From assembly GCF_035046485.1 (NCBI RefSeq), contig NC_085136.1, positions 323,296,175-323,360,174 of the forward strand: a DNA stretch of 64,000 nucleotides, in the 5' to 3' direction. Positions within the stretch are counted from its first letter, which is position 1, and each line of letters begins with the position of its first letter. The DNA comes from Aedes albopictus (lineage: Eukaryota > Arthropoda > Insecta > Diptera > Culicidae). Of this stretch, positions 34,270 to 45,682 are shown one piece after another. Position numbers and translations under genes: made by a program. The notes under the pieces were generated by a model. That model was given only the letters and a program-made list of their open reading frames with translations. It searched no databases and had not been told where the DNA came from.

Positions 34270-37200
34270 CTTACAGGGGATTTCTCCACGAGATTTCTGG
34301 GGAACTTGCAAGAGATTCCAGGAGGAATCCCAAAGGATTCCAAGGGGGTCTCCATGAGCTTACAGAGAGAATCTGCACGGGATTCCAGTGCAAATCTCCA
34401 CGATATTTAAGTGGGAGCCTACACGATTCCCGGGAAATGTGCACGAGATTTCAGGAAAGATCTCCAAAATATTCCAGATAATCTCCACAAGATTTCAGGC
34501 AAAATGTCCAAACGAATCCAGAGAGAATCTCCACGAGATTCCAGAGAGAATCTCCACGAAATTCCAGAAAGAATCTCAACGAGATTCCAGAGAGCATTTC
34601 CACAAGATTCCAAGGGAATTGTCCACAAGATTCCAGAGAGAATCTCCACGAGATTCCGGAGAGAATCTCCACGAGATTCCGGAGAGAATCTCCATGAGAT
34701 TCCGGAGAGAATCTCCACGAGATTCCAGAGAGAATCTCCACGAGATTCCGGAGAGAATCTCCACGAGATTCCGGAGAGAATCTCCACGAGATTCCGGAGA
34801 GAATCTCCACGAGATTCCGGAGAGAATCTCCACGAGATTCCGGAGAGAATCTCCACGAGATTCCGAAGAGAATCTCCACCAGATTCCGAAGAGAATCTCC
34901 ACGAGATTCCGAAGAGAATCTCCACGAGATTCCGAAGAGAATCTCCACGAGATTCCGAAGAGAATCTCCACGAGATTCCGAAGAGAATCTCCACGAGATT
35001 CCGAAGAGAATCTCCACGAGATTCCGAAGAGAATCTCCACGAGATTCCGGAGAGAATCTCCACGAAATCCCGAAGAGAATCTCCACGAGATCTCGGAGAG
35101 AATCTCCACGAGATTCTGAAGAGAATCTCCACAAGATTCCAGAGAGAATCTTCACGAGATTCCGGAGAGTATCTCCACGAGATTCCAGAGAAAATCTCCA
35201 CGAGATTCCGGAGAGAATCTCCACGAGATTCCGGAGAGAATCTCCACGAGATTCCGGAGAGAATCTCCACGAGATTCCGGAGAGAATCTCCACGAGATTC
35301 CGGAGAGAATCTCCACGAGATTCCGGAGAGAATCTCCACGAGATTCCGGAGAGAATCTCCACGAGATTCCGGAGAGAATCTCCACAAGATTCCGGAGAGA
35401 ATCTCCACGAGATTCCGGAGAGAATCTCCACAAGATTCCGGAGAGAATCTCCACGAGATTCCGGAGAGAATCTCCACGAGATTCCGGAGAGAATCTCCAC
35501 GAGATTCCGGAGAGAATCTCCACGAGATTCCGGAGAGAATCTCCACGAGATTCCGGAGAGGATCTCCACGAGATTCCGGAGAGAATCTCCACGAGATTCC
35601 GGAGAGAATCTCTACGAGATTCCGGAGAGAATCTCCACGAGATTCCGGAGAGAATCTCCACGGGATTCCGGAGAGAATCTCCACGAGATTCCGGAGAGAA
35701 TCTCCACGAGATTCCGGAGAGAATCTCCACGAGATTCCGGAGAGAATCTCCACGAGATTCCGGAGAGAATCTCCACGAGATTCCGGAGAGAATCTCCACG
35801 AGATTCCGGAGAGAATCTCCACGAGATTCCGGAGAGAATCTCCACGAGATTCCGGAGAGAATCTCCACGAGATTCCGGAGAGAATCTCCACGAGATTCCG
35901 GAGAGAATCTCCACGAGATTCCGGAGAGAATCTCCACGAGATTCCGGAGAGAATCTCCACGAGATTCCGGAGAGAATCTCCACGAGATTCCGGAGAGAAT
36001 CTCCACGAGATTCCGGAGAGAATCTCCACGAGATTCCGGAGAGAATCTCCACAAGATTCCGGAGAGAATCTCCACGAGATTCCGGAGAGAATCTCCACGA
36101 GATTCCGGAGAGAATCTCCACGAGATTCCGGAGAGAATCTCCACGAGATTCCGGAGAGAATCTCCACGAGATTCCGGAGAGGATCTCCACGAGATTCCGG
36201 AGAGAATCTCCACGAGATTCCGGAGAGAATCTCCACGAGATTCTGGAGAGAATCTCCACGAGATTCCGGAGAGAATCTCCACGAGAATCCGAAGAAATTC
36301 CACGAGATTCCGGAAAGAATCTGTACAAGATTCCAGAGAGAATCTCCACAAGATTCCAGAGAGAATCTCCACAAGATTCCAGAGAGAATCTCCACAAGAT
36401 TCCAGAGAGAATCTCCACAAGATTCCAGAGAGAATCTCCACTAGATTCCAGTGTGAATCTCCACGAGATTCCAAGAGGAATTTCCACGAGATTCCAGGAG
36501 GAATCTTCACGAGATTCCAGGAGGAATCTCCACGAGATTCCAGGAGGATTCTCCACGAGATTCCAGAAGGAATCTCCACGAGATTCCAGGAGGAATCTCC
36601 ATGAGATTCCAGGAGGAATCTCCACGAGATTCCAGGAGGAATCTGTACGAGATCACAGGAGGAATCTCCACGAGATTCAAGGAGGAATCTCCACGAGATT
36701 CCAGGAGGGATCTCCACGAGATTCCAGGAGGAATCTCCACGAGATTCCAGGAGGAATCTCCACGAGATTCCGGGAGGAATCTCCACGAGATTCCAGGAGA
36801 AATCTCCCGAGATCCCGGGAGGAATCTCCACAAGATCCCAGGAGGAATCTCCACGAGATTTCAGAGAGAATCTCCACGAGATTCTCAAGAGAATCTCCAC
36901 GATATTCCGGAGAGAATCTCCACCAGATTCCAGAGGGAATCTCCGTTAGATTCCATAAGGAATTCCCGCGAGATTCCAGAGTGAATTTCCACGAGATTCT
37001 AGAGAGAATCTCCACGAGATTCCAGAGGGAATCTTCACGACATTCCAGGAGGAGATTCCATGGAATCTGCTTGAGATTCCAGGGGAAATCTCCAAGACAT
37101 TGCAGAGGGAATTTTTCACAAAATTCCAGAGAGAATATTCTCGATATTCCAGGGGGATCTCCACGAGATTTCAGGGAGAATTACCACGAGATTCACGGAG

Positions 37201-37345
37201 CAATCTTCATGGGATTTCCGAGGGAATGTCCTCGATATTCCATGGGGATCTCCACGAGACTCCACAAGGAATCTCCACAAGATTCCAGGAGGAATCTCCA
37301 CGAGATTCCAGAGGGGGTCTCCACGAGATTCCAGAGGACGCTTTC
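34270..37345. repeat. Array B, block 3, with zoned loop variants
   Basis: About 134 periods. The arms GAGATTC and GAATCTC and the spacer CAC stay nearly constant, but the six-base loop changes by zone: CAGAGA at the left edge, CGGAGA at about 34665-34860, CGAAGA at about 34861-35120, CGGAGA again to about 36290 (the most uniform stretch), CAGAGA at about 36330-36440, then CAGGAG at about 36470-36850, and mixed decay to 37345. Open frames reach 677 codons on one strand and 658 on the other over the same DNA, which real genes would not do. Confidence 0.97.
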
Positions 37346-38592
37346 GCCCCATCTTCCCCTATTGGAAACCAGAAAGATCCCTGTGCGCTTCAGCTGAGCC
37401 GTGATGACGGTGCACACACAAGAAGAAATCCAACCATCATCAATCCCCCCTCCTCCTGATGGTGGCGCAGTCGCTGGAGTGGGCTGAGCAGGGAACGCTT
37501 GGTAAGACTCTTTCTGGACCAGCCCATCGCCCCGCTGCTGCTGCTGCTGATGCTGCTCGGTGGTGGACCGATTCGTGTCCGGTTTGTTTCTCTTTATTTT
37601 TATTATTTTCCCTATATAATTTTTCTTGTCGTTGTCGATCCGATTCGACCAGCCACTTGTCATCCAAATACTACCCCACAGTAAAAAAGCGAGCCAACAT
37701 CTCTGACCCCCATTGTGCGTTGAACCCCATTTTGACAGCAAAATTTGTAAACAGTAAACTTTTCTGGACCAACACTTGAAAAGCGCGTAATATTTTCCAC
37801 AACAAAAAAGAAAATTTTCGAAAATTCTAGAAGAATTATGAAAAAATCTAATTCTTTTAGCTGAAATATGTTACAATAAATAACAACGTGTTTAAATTAG
37901 GCCGCAATTGGGGATGTAAAGAACTTTTTTTGGTAAAGAAAAAATATCACTCGTAAACTACGCCTAAATCAAATGTTTGACCTGAAACAGATGATGACTT
38001 CAAAAACATGGCCGCATCGCAGCCGGTTGGATTCGACCGCCGGATTCGGTGTCTGTCGTGTCCGTCGTCGTGGTTGGTGCGACGCGATGCGCGTTGTGAC
38101 GACTCGAACTCGATTTCGATGATGTTGTTTAGTATCCTACACTGTCGCTAGTATGGGTGGATTGGTTCGCTGCCAGTGCCAGGCCAGCAGCCAGCAGCGA
38201 TTCCCGTGTTTACATGTAATTCGACGACGTGTGTGAAAGGTTTAAAGCACCATCAGCGCGCAGCGGTACCTTTTCGACTGCATCACCCCCACCGCGCTCC
38301 CTCAAAACCCTCTATCGAGTGTGGCCGGCCATCAACATTCATCATTCATTCGGTGGTGGCCACACACATGTCGATCGATGCGACGATGACAACGGGTACG
38401 CGGTGAAGACGAACCAAACCGGGAAGATTCTCCCGATCGCCACCCGCACCCGCTCCGCGCATGAACCACGTAGAGTCACCGACGGCTGCAAGTCGCAGTC
38501 ATCAGACCTTTCGGTCGGTTTAACCGTTAGGCGCTGAGCTGAGCTGAGCGCGGCTTAGATATATCGACACATCAGACATTGATGCCTTTACA
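37346..38592. other. Unique sequence, no gene assigned
   Basis: A possible short coding exon starts at ATG 37459 (MVAQSLEWAEQGTL) and ends at a GGTAAGA donor at 37502, but 14 codons are too few to support a gene. 37780-37980 is AT-rich. 38010-38560 is GC-rich, CpG-containing and leader-like. No domain is recognised in any frame. Confidence 0.3.
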
Positions 38593-38600
38593 CCTATACC

Positions 38601-38862
38601 ACAGACAAACAGACGTAACACTTGCGAAATTTCCATCGACCACGCTTTTAACGATCATTTTATATTTTCATAGTTGTGGCTTTCACAACCAGAGGCGCGC
38701 GCATAGTTTTTCTATGCGTTTGACGTTTCACACTAGCGCCTTCTGTTGACGATATGGCACAACACAGTGATTTGTGCAACTTTTCCACCAGGTGATGGTA
38801 GTGTGAACTGGGCGATGGATTTCCATGAAAATCGTTCAAGGTGTTACGTCTGTTTGTCTGTG
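38601..38862. mobile_element. 262-bp hAT-like MITE with 8-bp target duplication
   Basis: CCTATACC at 38593-38600 and 38863-38870 is an exact 8-bp duplication, the length made by hAT transposases. The ends are inverted over 22 bp and include ACAGACAAACAGACGTAACA. Related copies lie at 40937-41192 and 56822-56934. There is no transposase frame. Confidence 0.85.
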
Positions 38863-38870
38863 CCTATACC

Positions 38871-40936
38871 TTTATCTGCCTACCAGCGTATACGTTCAAC
38901 GTGTAAGTAAAAGATAGGGAGAAAGAGGCAGAGGCAACGAACGTTGTTGACGTTCGATTTGTATCCATCCAACAGAGAGAAAAGGTGTCGCTGGGAATCG
39001 AAACTTGTAAATTTGTTGTTAATTTTATGGACGGATGGTTTTAAAAATATAAGTGATAATTACTCCGGCAGCAGACCCAGCAGCGGACGGCAGTGGTGAT
39101 TGATTGGGACATTTTCCAGATGGATGGCGTTCTATGACGCTTCGGAACGATCGTAGAAGACCTGTATGAATGAACTTACAAATCTTCAAATCTACGGAAT
39201 TTTCTGCAGGTGCACGTAGCTGAGCGGATCCGTAGATCACGGAAAATTGCATTATTGTACGAATATCTACGGATATCAGTCATTGACTGCGGATTGGACG
39301 AGACTCCCTGTTTATTTGTCGTTTCAACAGGTTATGGGCCCAGGGACGCCCTGACTGATTTCAGGAAGCGAGAAGAGAAATACAACCCAAGAGATGATGA
39401 GGAGCCCGATAACCGTTGTGTGGTACCAACAGATGATGTTATTGGGTGTCAATAGTCGCTGATCCGAGAAACGGTGAGGGGACCAATATTCGTTTAGGAT
39501 CTAGTATCTTGAGGGACCTGGGTTGAGAACTACAGTGATCTTGGTGATGAGAAGCTGGTTAATCGATCGACGCAGTAGCAGCTTAGCATTTTTGCATTCG
39601 TATATGGTGTGACGGGTACGAAGATGCTCCATGCCGAAGATAGTAAAGTTTCCCTTTTCAAAAAAATCCTGATCCGTTCCTGAAGTTTGATCAACTTTTC
39701 CTACAGAATAATCGAACAGATTTACCTCCGACCAGGCCCCAGGTGTCTGCACTCCTCTACCACTCGCCTAACCTTCCTCCGCTGATTTGCCGCACACTCG
39801 AACGAACGAAGTTTTCAAAGCCCAGCGTTTTGTTTTGAAGAGCCATAGGTATAATCTTGAAGAACTACGGAAAGCTACGAACCGGTATGCCCCACCATCA
39901 TAAGTGGTTGATAATTGCACCGTGCGCAGCGCAGCTAGCTCCAAGGGAGAAGAAGACTTCCAGTCCAGTCCAGAATAGATCCAACCGCGCAACCGTACAC
40001 CGTGTGTACCTTTGGTGGAGATTGTTGGGGTAGCGTGTCTGGGCTGGAAGAAATGGGCAGGTTCCCTTCTTGAAGCAGAAGCTGGCCGAGGACGGCGGAC
40101 ATGAGGAGCTGCGAGAACTGGTTTTGCTCCAGCGGAGCCCATGCGGAGTCGCGGCGGACGCCGAAGGTACCGAAGAGGCAAAATATATAAATTTAAAGTG
40201 TTCAAGACTTCAACAGCCGAACGGAGAGACCACCATCGCACGCTCTTGAGCGTGGTGGTGGTGGTGCTAGGCAGTGCGTCTGTATGAGTCTAAACTTAAG
40301 AAAACGAACTGAAGAAACCCGTGCGGGACCACGAGAACCAGATTGACCGGTGATGCGCTGCTACGGGCTCAGGTAGGAGACCCGACGAGAAAGAGTTGCT
40401 TTTGGTTCCAACTCTGTGTGTTTGTGTGCTGAAAGCGGGAAGAAGGCGAAGGAAGGAGAGGATCAGACGGGGGTCTCCCTATGTCGGTGGTCGATGTCGT
40501 CGCGAAAGCTTTTGGCCAAAACAAAACAAAGAGTGTTCCACCAGGCCATAGTCAGGCGACTGTTATGTTGGCAATATGTTATTATTATCATCGGTTTCGG
40601 TTGTTGATGTTGTTGGTGGTGTTATGCAGCAGCCCTGGAGCGAGAAGAGGTGGTGGAAGGCACAAGGTGGCGGCGCTGCGAAGAGCCAGAAGACTCTGTG
40701 GGAACGGTGGGAACCGTTTCGTTATTATTGTTGGATAATTTTAGTGCATCCTGAAGTGGGTCACGGCGTTTATTGCTGGTCGTTTTCCTCCCGGGGGAGA
40801 AATCATGGAAATTTGTCGCACGGATGGTATCGTTTGGAGCATGTTTGAGATGTGTAATTATCGATTTTATAGCTGATATTTGTCTCTGTTTTGCGTCAGT
40901 TTTCGATCAACTTTTAGACCATAAGTAAACTAACTG
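38871..40936. other. Unique sequence with a degraded SINE and a possible TATA promoter
   Basis: A minus-strand segment at about 39520-39690 shares TACGAAGATGCTCCATGCC and TTTCAAAAAAATCCTG-like words with the Feilai-like SINEs and may be a decayed copy. The frame at 39768-40241 on the minus strand is arginine-rich and unrecognised. The rest is G-rich, gene-leader-like sequence. No protein gene is called. Confidence 0.3.
40184..40190 (+). promoter_or_regulatory. Candidate TATA box before a possible untranslated exon
   Basis: TATATAA at 40184-40190 is followed about 30 nt later by TTCAACAG and, at 40373, by a good donor (CAG then GTAGGA). The spacing would suit a first exon of about 160 nt. No transcript evidence is available; this is a pattern call only. 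Confidence 0.2.
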
Positions 40937-41192
40937 CACAGACAAAGAGACGTCTCACTCTACACACTTCCCATCGTTTCCCTTTTTAACGGACTATTCA
41001 AATATTCTATAGCTTGAAAATCTCTCCCTCATCACGCTCGCATCTTTTTTGCTTCTGTTTGACGTTTGCTCAATACCGCCATCTACTCAGTGGGTTTGCG
41101 AAACACAGCGAAATTAGCATTGGGCGATTATGCTCTTGTGACGATGATTTTAATCGCACTTTGTTCCACGTAAATACGTATGTTTATCTGTG
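40937..41192. mobile_element. Diverged relative of the hAT-like MITE
   Basis: The left end CACAGACAAAGAGACGT and the right end ACGTATGTTTATCTGTG are imperfect inverted copies. Overall length (256 bp) and internal words (GACGTTT, then a GCC--CT run, GCGAAACACAG, ATTTTAATC) match the family at 38601 and 56822. No target duplication is visible. Confidence 0.6.
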
Positions 41193-41422
41193 GTTTTCGG
41201 TTGTCGTTCCATCGGCATACGAGCTACGTGCCCAGCCTGCCGTGTTTTATTCGCTTCACTATATCCACCACCTTTATACACATGGTACAATTGCGACGCC
41301 ACCAGTTAACCGCTGAATATTGTTCGAAGACTCTCGAACAACCTAAAAACTAGTAAATTCATAGTGCTATATCTCTAAATCCTGGCGATCTGCAAAGATA
41401 CAGACTTTCGTAAAGTCTCCAA
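41193..41422. other. No feature recognised
   Basis: Short unique spacer between a MITE and a SINE; no convincing frame. Confidence 0.3.
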
Positions 41423-41635
41423 TTAGCCTAGTGGTTAAGGCTATGGATCGCCAATCCGGAGACGGCGAGTTCGCTTCCCGTTCCCGTTACTTGCCTCACA
41501 ATATACAAATTCATGCAATAGCAGGGCAAAGAAAGCCCTTCAATTAATAACTGTGGAAATGCTCAAAGAACACTAAGTTGAAGCGAGGCAGGTCAAGTCC
41601 CAGTGGGGACGTAGGGCCATAAAGAAGAAGAAGAA
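41423..41635 (+). mobile_element. tRNA-derived SINE with AAG tail
   Basis: The head has a strong A box (TAGCCTAGTGG, 41425-41435) and a B-box-like GAGTTCGCTTCCC (about 41467-41479). The body (TTAATAACTGTGGAAATGCT, then AGTCCCAGTGGGGACGTA) is shared with the Feilai-like SINE at 43348, though the tRNA head differs. It ends with AAGAAGAAGAAGAA. Confidence 0.8.
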
Positions 41636-42175
41636 CTTCAGCAAAGTTGTTCGGAAGTACTTCGATACTTCGATGCTTGATCGAATTCCACCGAAAGTCC
41701 TCAAGGAGTGTTTCCAGAAATTCCTCCATAAGTTTATTCAGCAGCTCCATCTAGAATTTTTCAGCAATTTACCTGGGATACTTTCAGATATTCCTCCAAG
41801 AACTCTTTAAGAATATCTCCAAGGATTTCTACTGGAATTAAATTGGATTTCTTCTGGAATTAAATAAATATTTATCTTTTGAGGTTTTTCGGTTTGGGAA
41901 AACTATTTCGACAGCCTGTAGAAGCAGATTCAAGTTGGATCCAGTAAGCCAGAATTCTTGATCCGATCTATCAGAACCACTTTCTTCAACTCCAGCCTGC
42001 TTTAGTTTTTCACTTTTACTGCCTTGGGTAGCTTGTTAGCAGATTGGTGACAATGTCTTTCCGCTCTTTGGCCAGATAACGTTGGCTTCATGCACTGATT
42101 CCATCATCATTCAAGGGAACGAATTGTTGGAACCGTTCAAATAATGTCTCAAGCTAGGTTTAAGAGTACCTTAAA
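41636..42175. other. Decayed AATTCC-type repeats then unique sequence
   Basis: From about 41690 to 41880 there are loose GGAATT and TTCCTCC words like the other degenerate tracts. The rest is unique and AT-rich. No gene is seen. Confidence 0.4.
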
Positions 42176-42440
42176 AAGTAACCACTTCCTTGCGGGAACA
42201 AGGTACCCGTAACGTTCCGGAAGGTGGCAAAAGTGACCAAAAATGTTGAAATGTTTCCCAATGAGCTTGAGCTACTTTGAGTATAAATTATGAAGATTGG
42301 TGTGTCGCAGCTGGATTTCCGGATCACTCAAAACAGTGGCCACTTCCTTGGCGGTCCTGCTCACTTGCCACCTTGAGAGCGAAGTTTCCGGAATATCCCA
42401 GGAAGTGACAACGGTCTCCAAAAATCGTGAAAATATAATT
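42176..42440. repeat. Two diverged tandem copies of a 160-bp unit
   Basis: CCACTTCCTTG, a TTCCGGAA core and a GTGACCAAAAAT/CTCCAAAAATC ending occur in the same order at about 42180-42255 and 42340-42435. Identity is modest. Confidence 0.45.
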
Positions 42441-43334
42441 CAACTTCAATTTCAAATGTTTTCAACTTTCGGCTGCATCCGTATATAATTATTAGTGCGG
42501 GGTACATGTGCCGCAGCAGCCGAAGGCCACATTCGTTGGTTACACTTGAGGAGGCCAATGCTCACCAAAAACCTCTGCAAAGTCATCGTTGTTCGTTTCG
42601 TACCGATCTCACAGGAAGGATAGTCGAGGTGTTGATGATGGGTGTTGTTCGTTCCTACAAAGAATTGTTGAGTGTTCGACTCATCATCGTACCAACGAAA
42701 TAGAAAAAAATTGTTCGAAAAACAGTGGGTAATGCCTGTATGAAACAAAAAAAAACGCATTGTTTAACCTTTCGGGAGGTCGGTTTCGGTTGGATTCATC
42801 AGACATCCAACTGCCGTCGCCACCACCACTACCGGCGCGGCGGCTGGGGTCGCTGTGGGTGATGAAATTTCGTAAAAATATTCGCCACCGACCAAATGGA
42901 AGGCTTGAATCATTGCCACGAATAAACACGCCGCTGCTGCGCCGCTAGCGCGGCGTGGTGTCCACCGCCGGCCGGATCCATATCAGACACTGCGCCTCTG
43001 ATGTGTTTTTCCCTCAGAATGTGAGTTTTAAATACTGTAGTTGCACAGCTGACGTTGCCGCGCCGATGATGACCACCGTTTTTGTTTGTTTTCTAAATTT
43101 AAAACCTAAATGCAATTTCTCCTCTAATTTTGATTGGCCGAGAGGCGGACATTGAAAAAGGGATAGGATGGGCTTTCACTTTGATTGTTTGAAGGTTATT
43201 TATGTCTTGTTATTTCAACTGTAAAACATAAAGAAAATTGAGTCTTACTGCCCTTTTGCTGATATCAGAGCAAATATAGTTTTTGTGTATCACAAATGAA
43301 AACATAGGGTAAAAATTTCCTACATCATATGCGC
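42441..43334. other. Unique sequence, no gene assigned
   Basis: GC-rich at 42775-42970 (GGCGCGGCGG words), otherwise AT-rich. Frames are short with no domain. Confidence 0.3.
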
Positions 43335-43347
43335 TAATTCCCATCAC

Positions 43348-43639
43348 TCCTCCTCTCTCCTCTCCTCTTCTTGGCGTAACGTCCTCACTGGGACAAAGCC
43401 TGCTTCTCAGCTTAGTGTTCTATGAGCACTTCCACAGTTATTAACTGAGAGCTTCCTCTGCCAATGACCATTTTGCATGTGTATATCGTGTGGCAGGCAC
43501 GAAGATACTCTATGCCCAAGGAAGTCAAGGAAATTTCCTTTACAAAAAGATCCTGGACCGACCGGGAATCGAACCCGTCACCCTCAGCATGGTCATGCTG
43601 AATACCCGTGCGTTTACCGCCTCGGCTATATGGGCCCTA
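43348..43639 (-). mobile_element. Full-length Feilai-like SINE with 13-bp target duplication
   Basis: TAATTCCCATCAC at 43335-43347 and 43640-43652 is an exact target duplication. On the minus strand the element starts GGGCCCATATAGCCGAGGCG, carries the A-box region TAGCCGAGGCGG and a perfect B box GGTTCGATTCC (plus-strand GGAATCGAACC at about 43564-43574). It ends GGCGTAACG-type, then a purine-rich AGGAG tail. It closely resembles my memory of the Aedes Feilai SINE. It is the best-preserved SINE in the window. Confidence 0.92.
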
Positions 43640-43652
43640 TAATTCCCATCAC

Positions 43653-43949
43653 ATCAGAGGGAAAATAGCCAATCATTGCAGACATTCGGTCTTACCTTTG
43701 CCAATGCCTCATTAGATGGAAGCAAAAGATATAGACAGCTGTTCCAGACTTTTTAGCACTGGAAATCTAAATTTCACGTTTCAATTTCAATCAACTTACG
43801 AAGTGACAATTTTTCTAAATTTTGCATACGACGCAGGCATCCGCTAGCAGCAGCTAGCCGAATTGTTCTTCATCACCGCTCAATTTTCACTTCGCCAGAT
43901 TCACTTGTTAAACAAACCTACAATTCACACCACAAATGCTCTATAATAA
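43653..43949. other. No feature recognised
   Basis: Unique AT-rich spacer between the SINE and the inverted-repeat element at 43950. Confidence 0.3.
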
Positions 43950-44046
43950 AGCCTGTATCCGCAATAATCGGGACACAGAAGTACGACTGTAGCTCTGTAA
44001 TGAATCGATGAAATTGGCCAAATAATGGACTGAAAATTCTTTGGTG

Positions 44047-44265
44047 TAGGGAATCGCGCCACTTGGGCGGTGGCATCTATTTTCGTCTGTTTCCCGCTAT
44101 AACTCAGTCAAATTTGAACCAATTGTCACAATTTTTGGAATGCAGTGAGATAGGTATAGTATCTACCCGTGTACAACATTTCAAGTCAATTGGTTTAAAA
44201 TTGACTGAGTTATAGTGGAAAACAGACGAATATAGATGCCACCGCCCAAGTGGCGCGATACCCTA
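44047..44265. mobile_element. 219-bp palindromic element
   Basis: Arms of about 80 bp are inverted. Both contain GCGCCACTTGGGCGGTGGCA and CTATAACTCAGTCAA on one strand or the other, with few mismatches, around a centre of about 55 bp. It is MITE-like, lies inside the 43950-45363 element, and carries no gene. Confidence 0.8.
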
Positions 44266-44342
44266 TGTTTATTATTTGTGCCAAATTTCATAAAAATCGA
44301 TGCATTTCTTTTAATTCTAGAGGAGATTCGACTGTATCGTTT

Positions 44343-44552
44343 CAACTATCATTAAAAACGGCTACGCAGTCTCGAAATTAGCAAACGATGTTTATTACTT
44401 GCCCAAAGTTTCGACACGGGGTTAGTGTCTTCTTCAGGGGGACCAAATTAGTTTCCCCCTGAAGAAGACACTAACCCCGTGTTGAAACGTTGGGCAAGTA
44501 ATAAACATCGTTTGCTGATTTCGAGACTGCGTAGCCGTTTTTAATGATAGTT
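44343..44552. mobile_element. 210-bp near-perfect palindrome
   Basis: Arms of about 97 bp (from AACTATCATTAAAAACGG; the right end is its complement) match except for a few bases, with a centre of about 14 bp around CCAAATTAG. The arms include GAAGAAGACACTAACCCCGT. It would extrude or fold into a long hairpin. No target duplication is identified. Confidence 0.88.
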
Positions 44553-45363
44553 AATTACTTTTAACTGTGGATAAAAAACAAACAGACGTGGTTTTAAGCA
44601 TTTTGTACAATCATGACCAATTTCCATTCGCATAATAGATGCTTCTTTTACGCTGCAGTTCAAAGTTCTGTGATGATAATTATGAAATTTCGTTAGCAGT
44701 TATGATACCTATAGAGACACTTTCTTGCAAAATTTCATCAACTTTGATCAATTGGTTTGAAAGCTACTGGCGTTGATAGGAATGAGTGTTACTGAAAATT
44801 TTTCGTGTTTTTCATGTGCGATGTTTGCCTATTCATAACTTTTGAATATCTCTGCCAATTTTCATGAAATTTTCACAACAGGTAGTTGATTATGTGTATA
44901 TTAAGCCTGCATTATTTCATGATTATTGATATTGTACTTTCAATAGTACAATCAACACAATAGAGGGTGCTGACTAATTGCTGTCTGAGGGGCTAAAATC
45001 ACGTTCAGTCCCAATACATGCTTCGACTATAAAATTGTTGATAGTGCATCGATTTTTTTGAAATTTTGCCTATGCAACAAATGTAGATTGAGAGGTTTGT
45101 GTTCAAAATTTCAGCCATTTCCTTTGCCAAATTCTAAAGTTACAGCGCTGACAAGCAAAACTAGGGGCTGTACAAAATTCAATGGCGCACAGTCTACTCT
45201 TTCTTGGCTACAACAAAAAAAGTACTGCACCGATTCACATGAAATTTTGTAGGTGAAATAAATACATCTTAAGATGTTATTAGGCCAAATTTCAGCAATT
45301 TTAACGTATCTATTGCAGAATTACAGCTGTATTTATGTGTCCCGATTATTGCGGATACAGGCT

Positions 45364-45682
45364 GTAGCACTTCCAAATTGGATTTCACTGCTGCAGAATG
45401 CAGCAAAAGCTGTCTAATTAATGTAAACAACAAGTTGTCTTCGTATAGCTATAACTGTACTGTTAATCACGTTGCCTGTGAGGAAAACATTTGCACTCTT
45501 ACGCTGAACGTTAACCCGTTTTACCCAATTTGATTGGGTAATATTTTCATATGCAATTTGAATAGCCTTTGAGTTGGCGTAAATTTTTGTGTGAGGAAAA
45601 ATTTGTGCTAGTGTTCGTGTGTTAAAATGTCACTTATTTCTATAGGGAGGATGCAAGCAAATGTGTGCGTGGATTGTCTGCA
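45364..45682. other. No feature recognised
   Basis: AT-rich unique sequence between two inverted-repeat elements. No frame of note. Confidence 0.3.

Larger units (their letters stand above)
43950..45363. mobile_element. 1.4-kb inverted-repeat element holding nested palindromes
   Basis: The ends share AGCCTGTATCCGCAATAATC and on to GGGACACA, 28 bp exact, then about 20 bp with mismatches. No target duplication is clear. Inside are two separate palindromic elements (44047-44265 and 44343-44552). The rest consists of AT-rich modules that repeat phrases such as AAATTTCA-CAA-TTT near 44750, 44865, 45110 and 45285. No transposase is seen. Confidence 0.75.

Noticed and set aside
34411..36444. 677-codon plus frame and 658-codon minus frame as genes
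   Set aside because: Both strands of one satellite are open because the unit has no stop triplets; there is no independent coding evidence.
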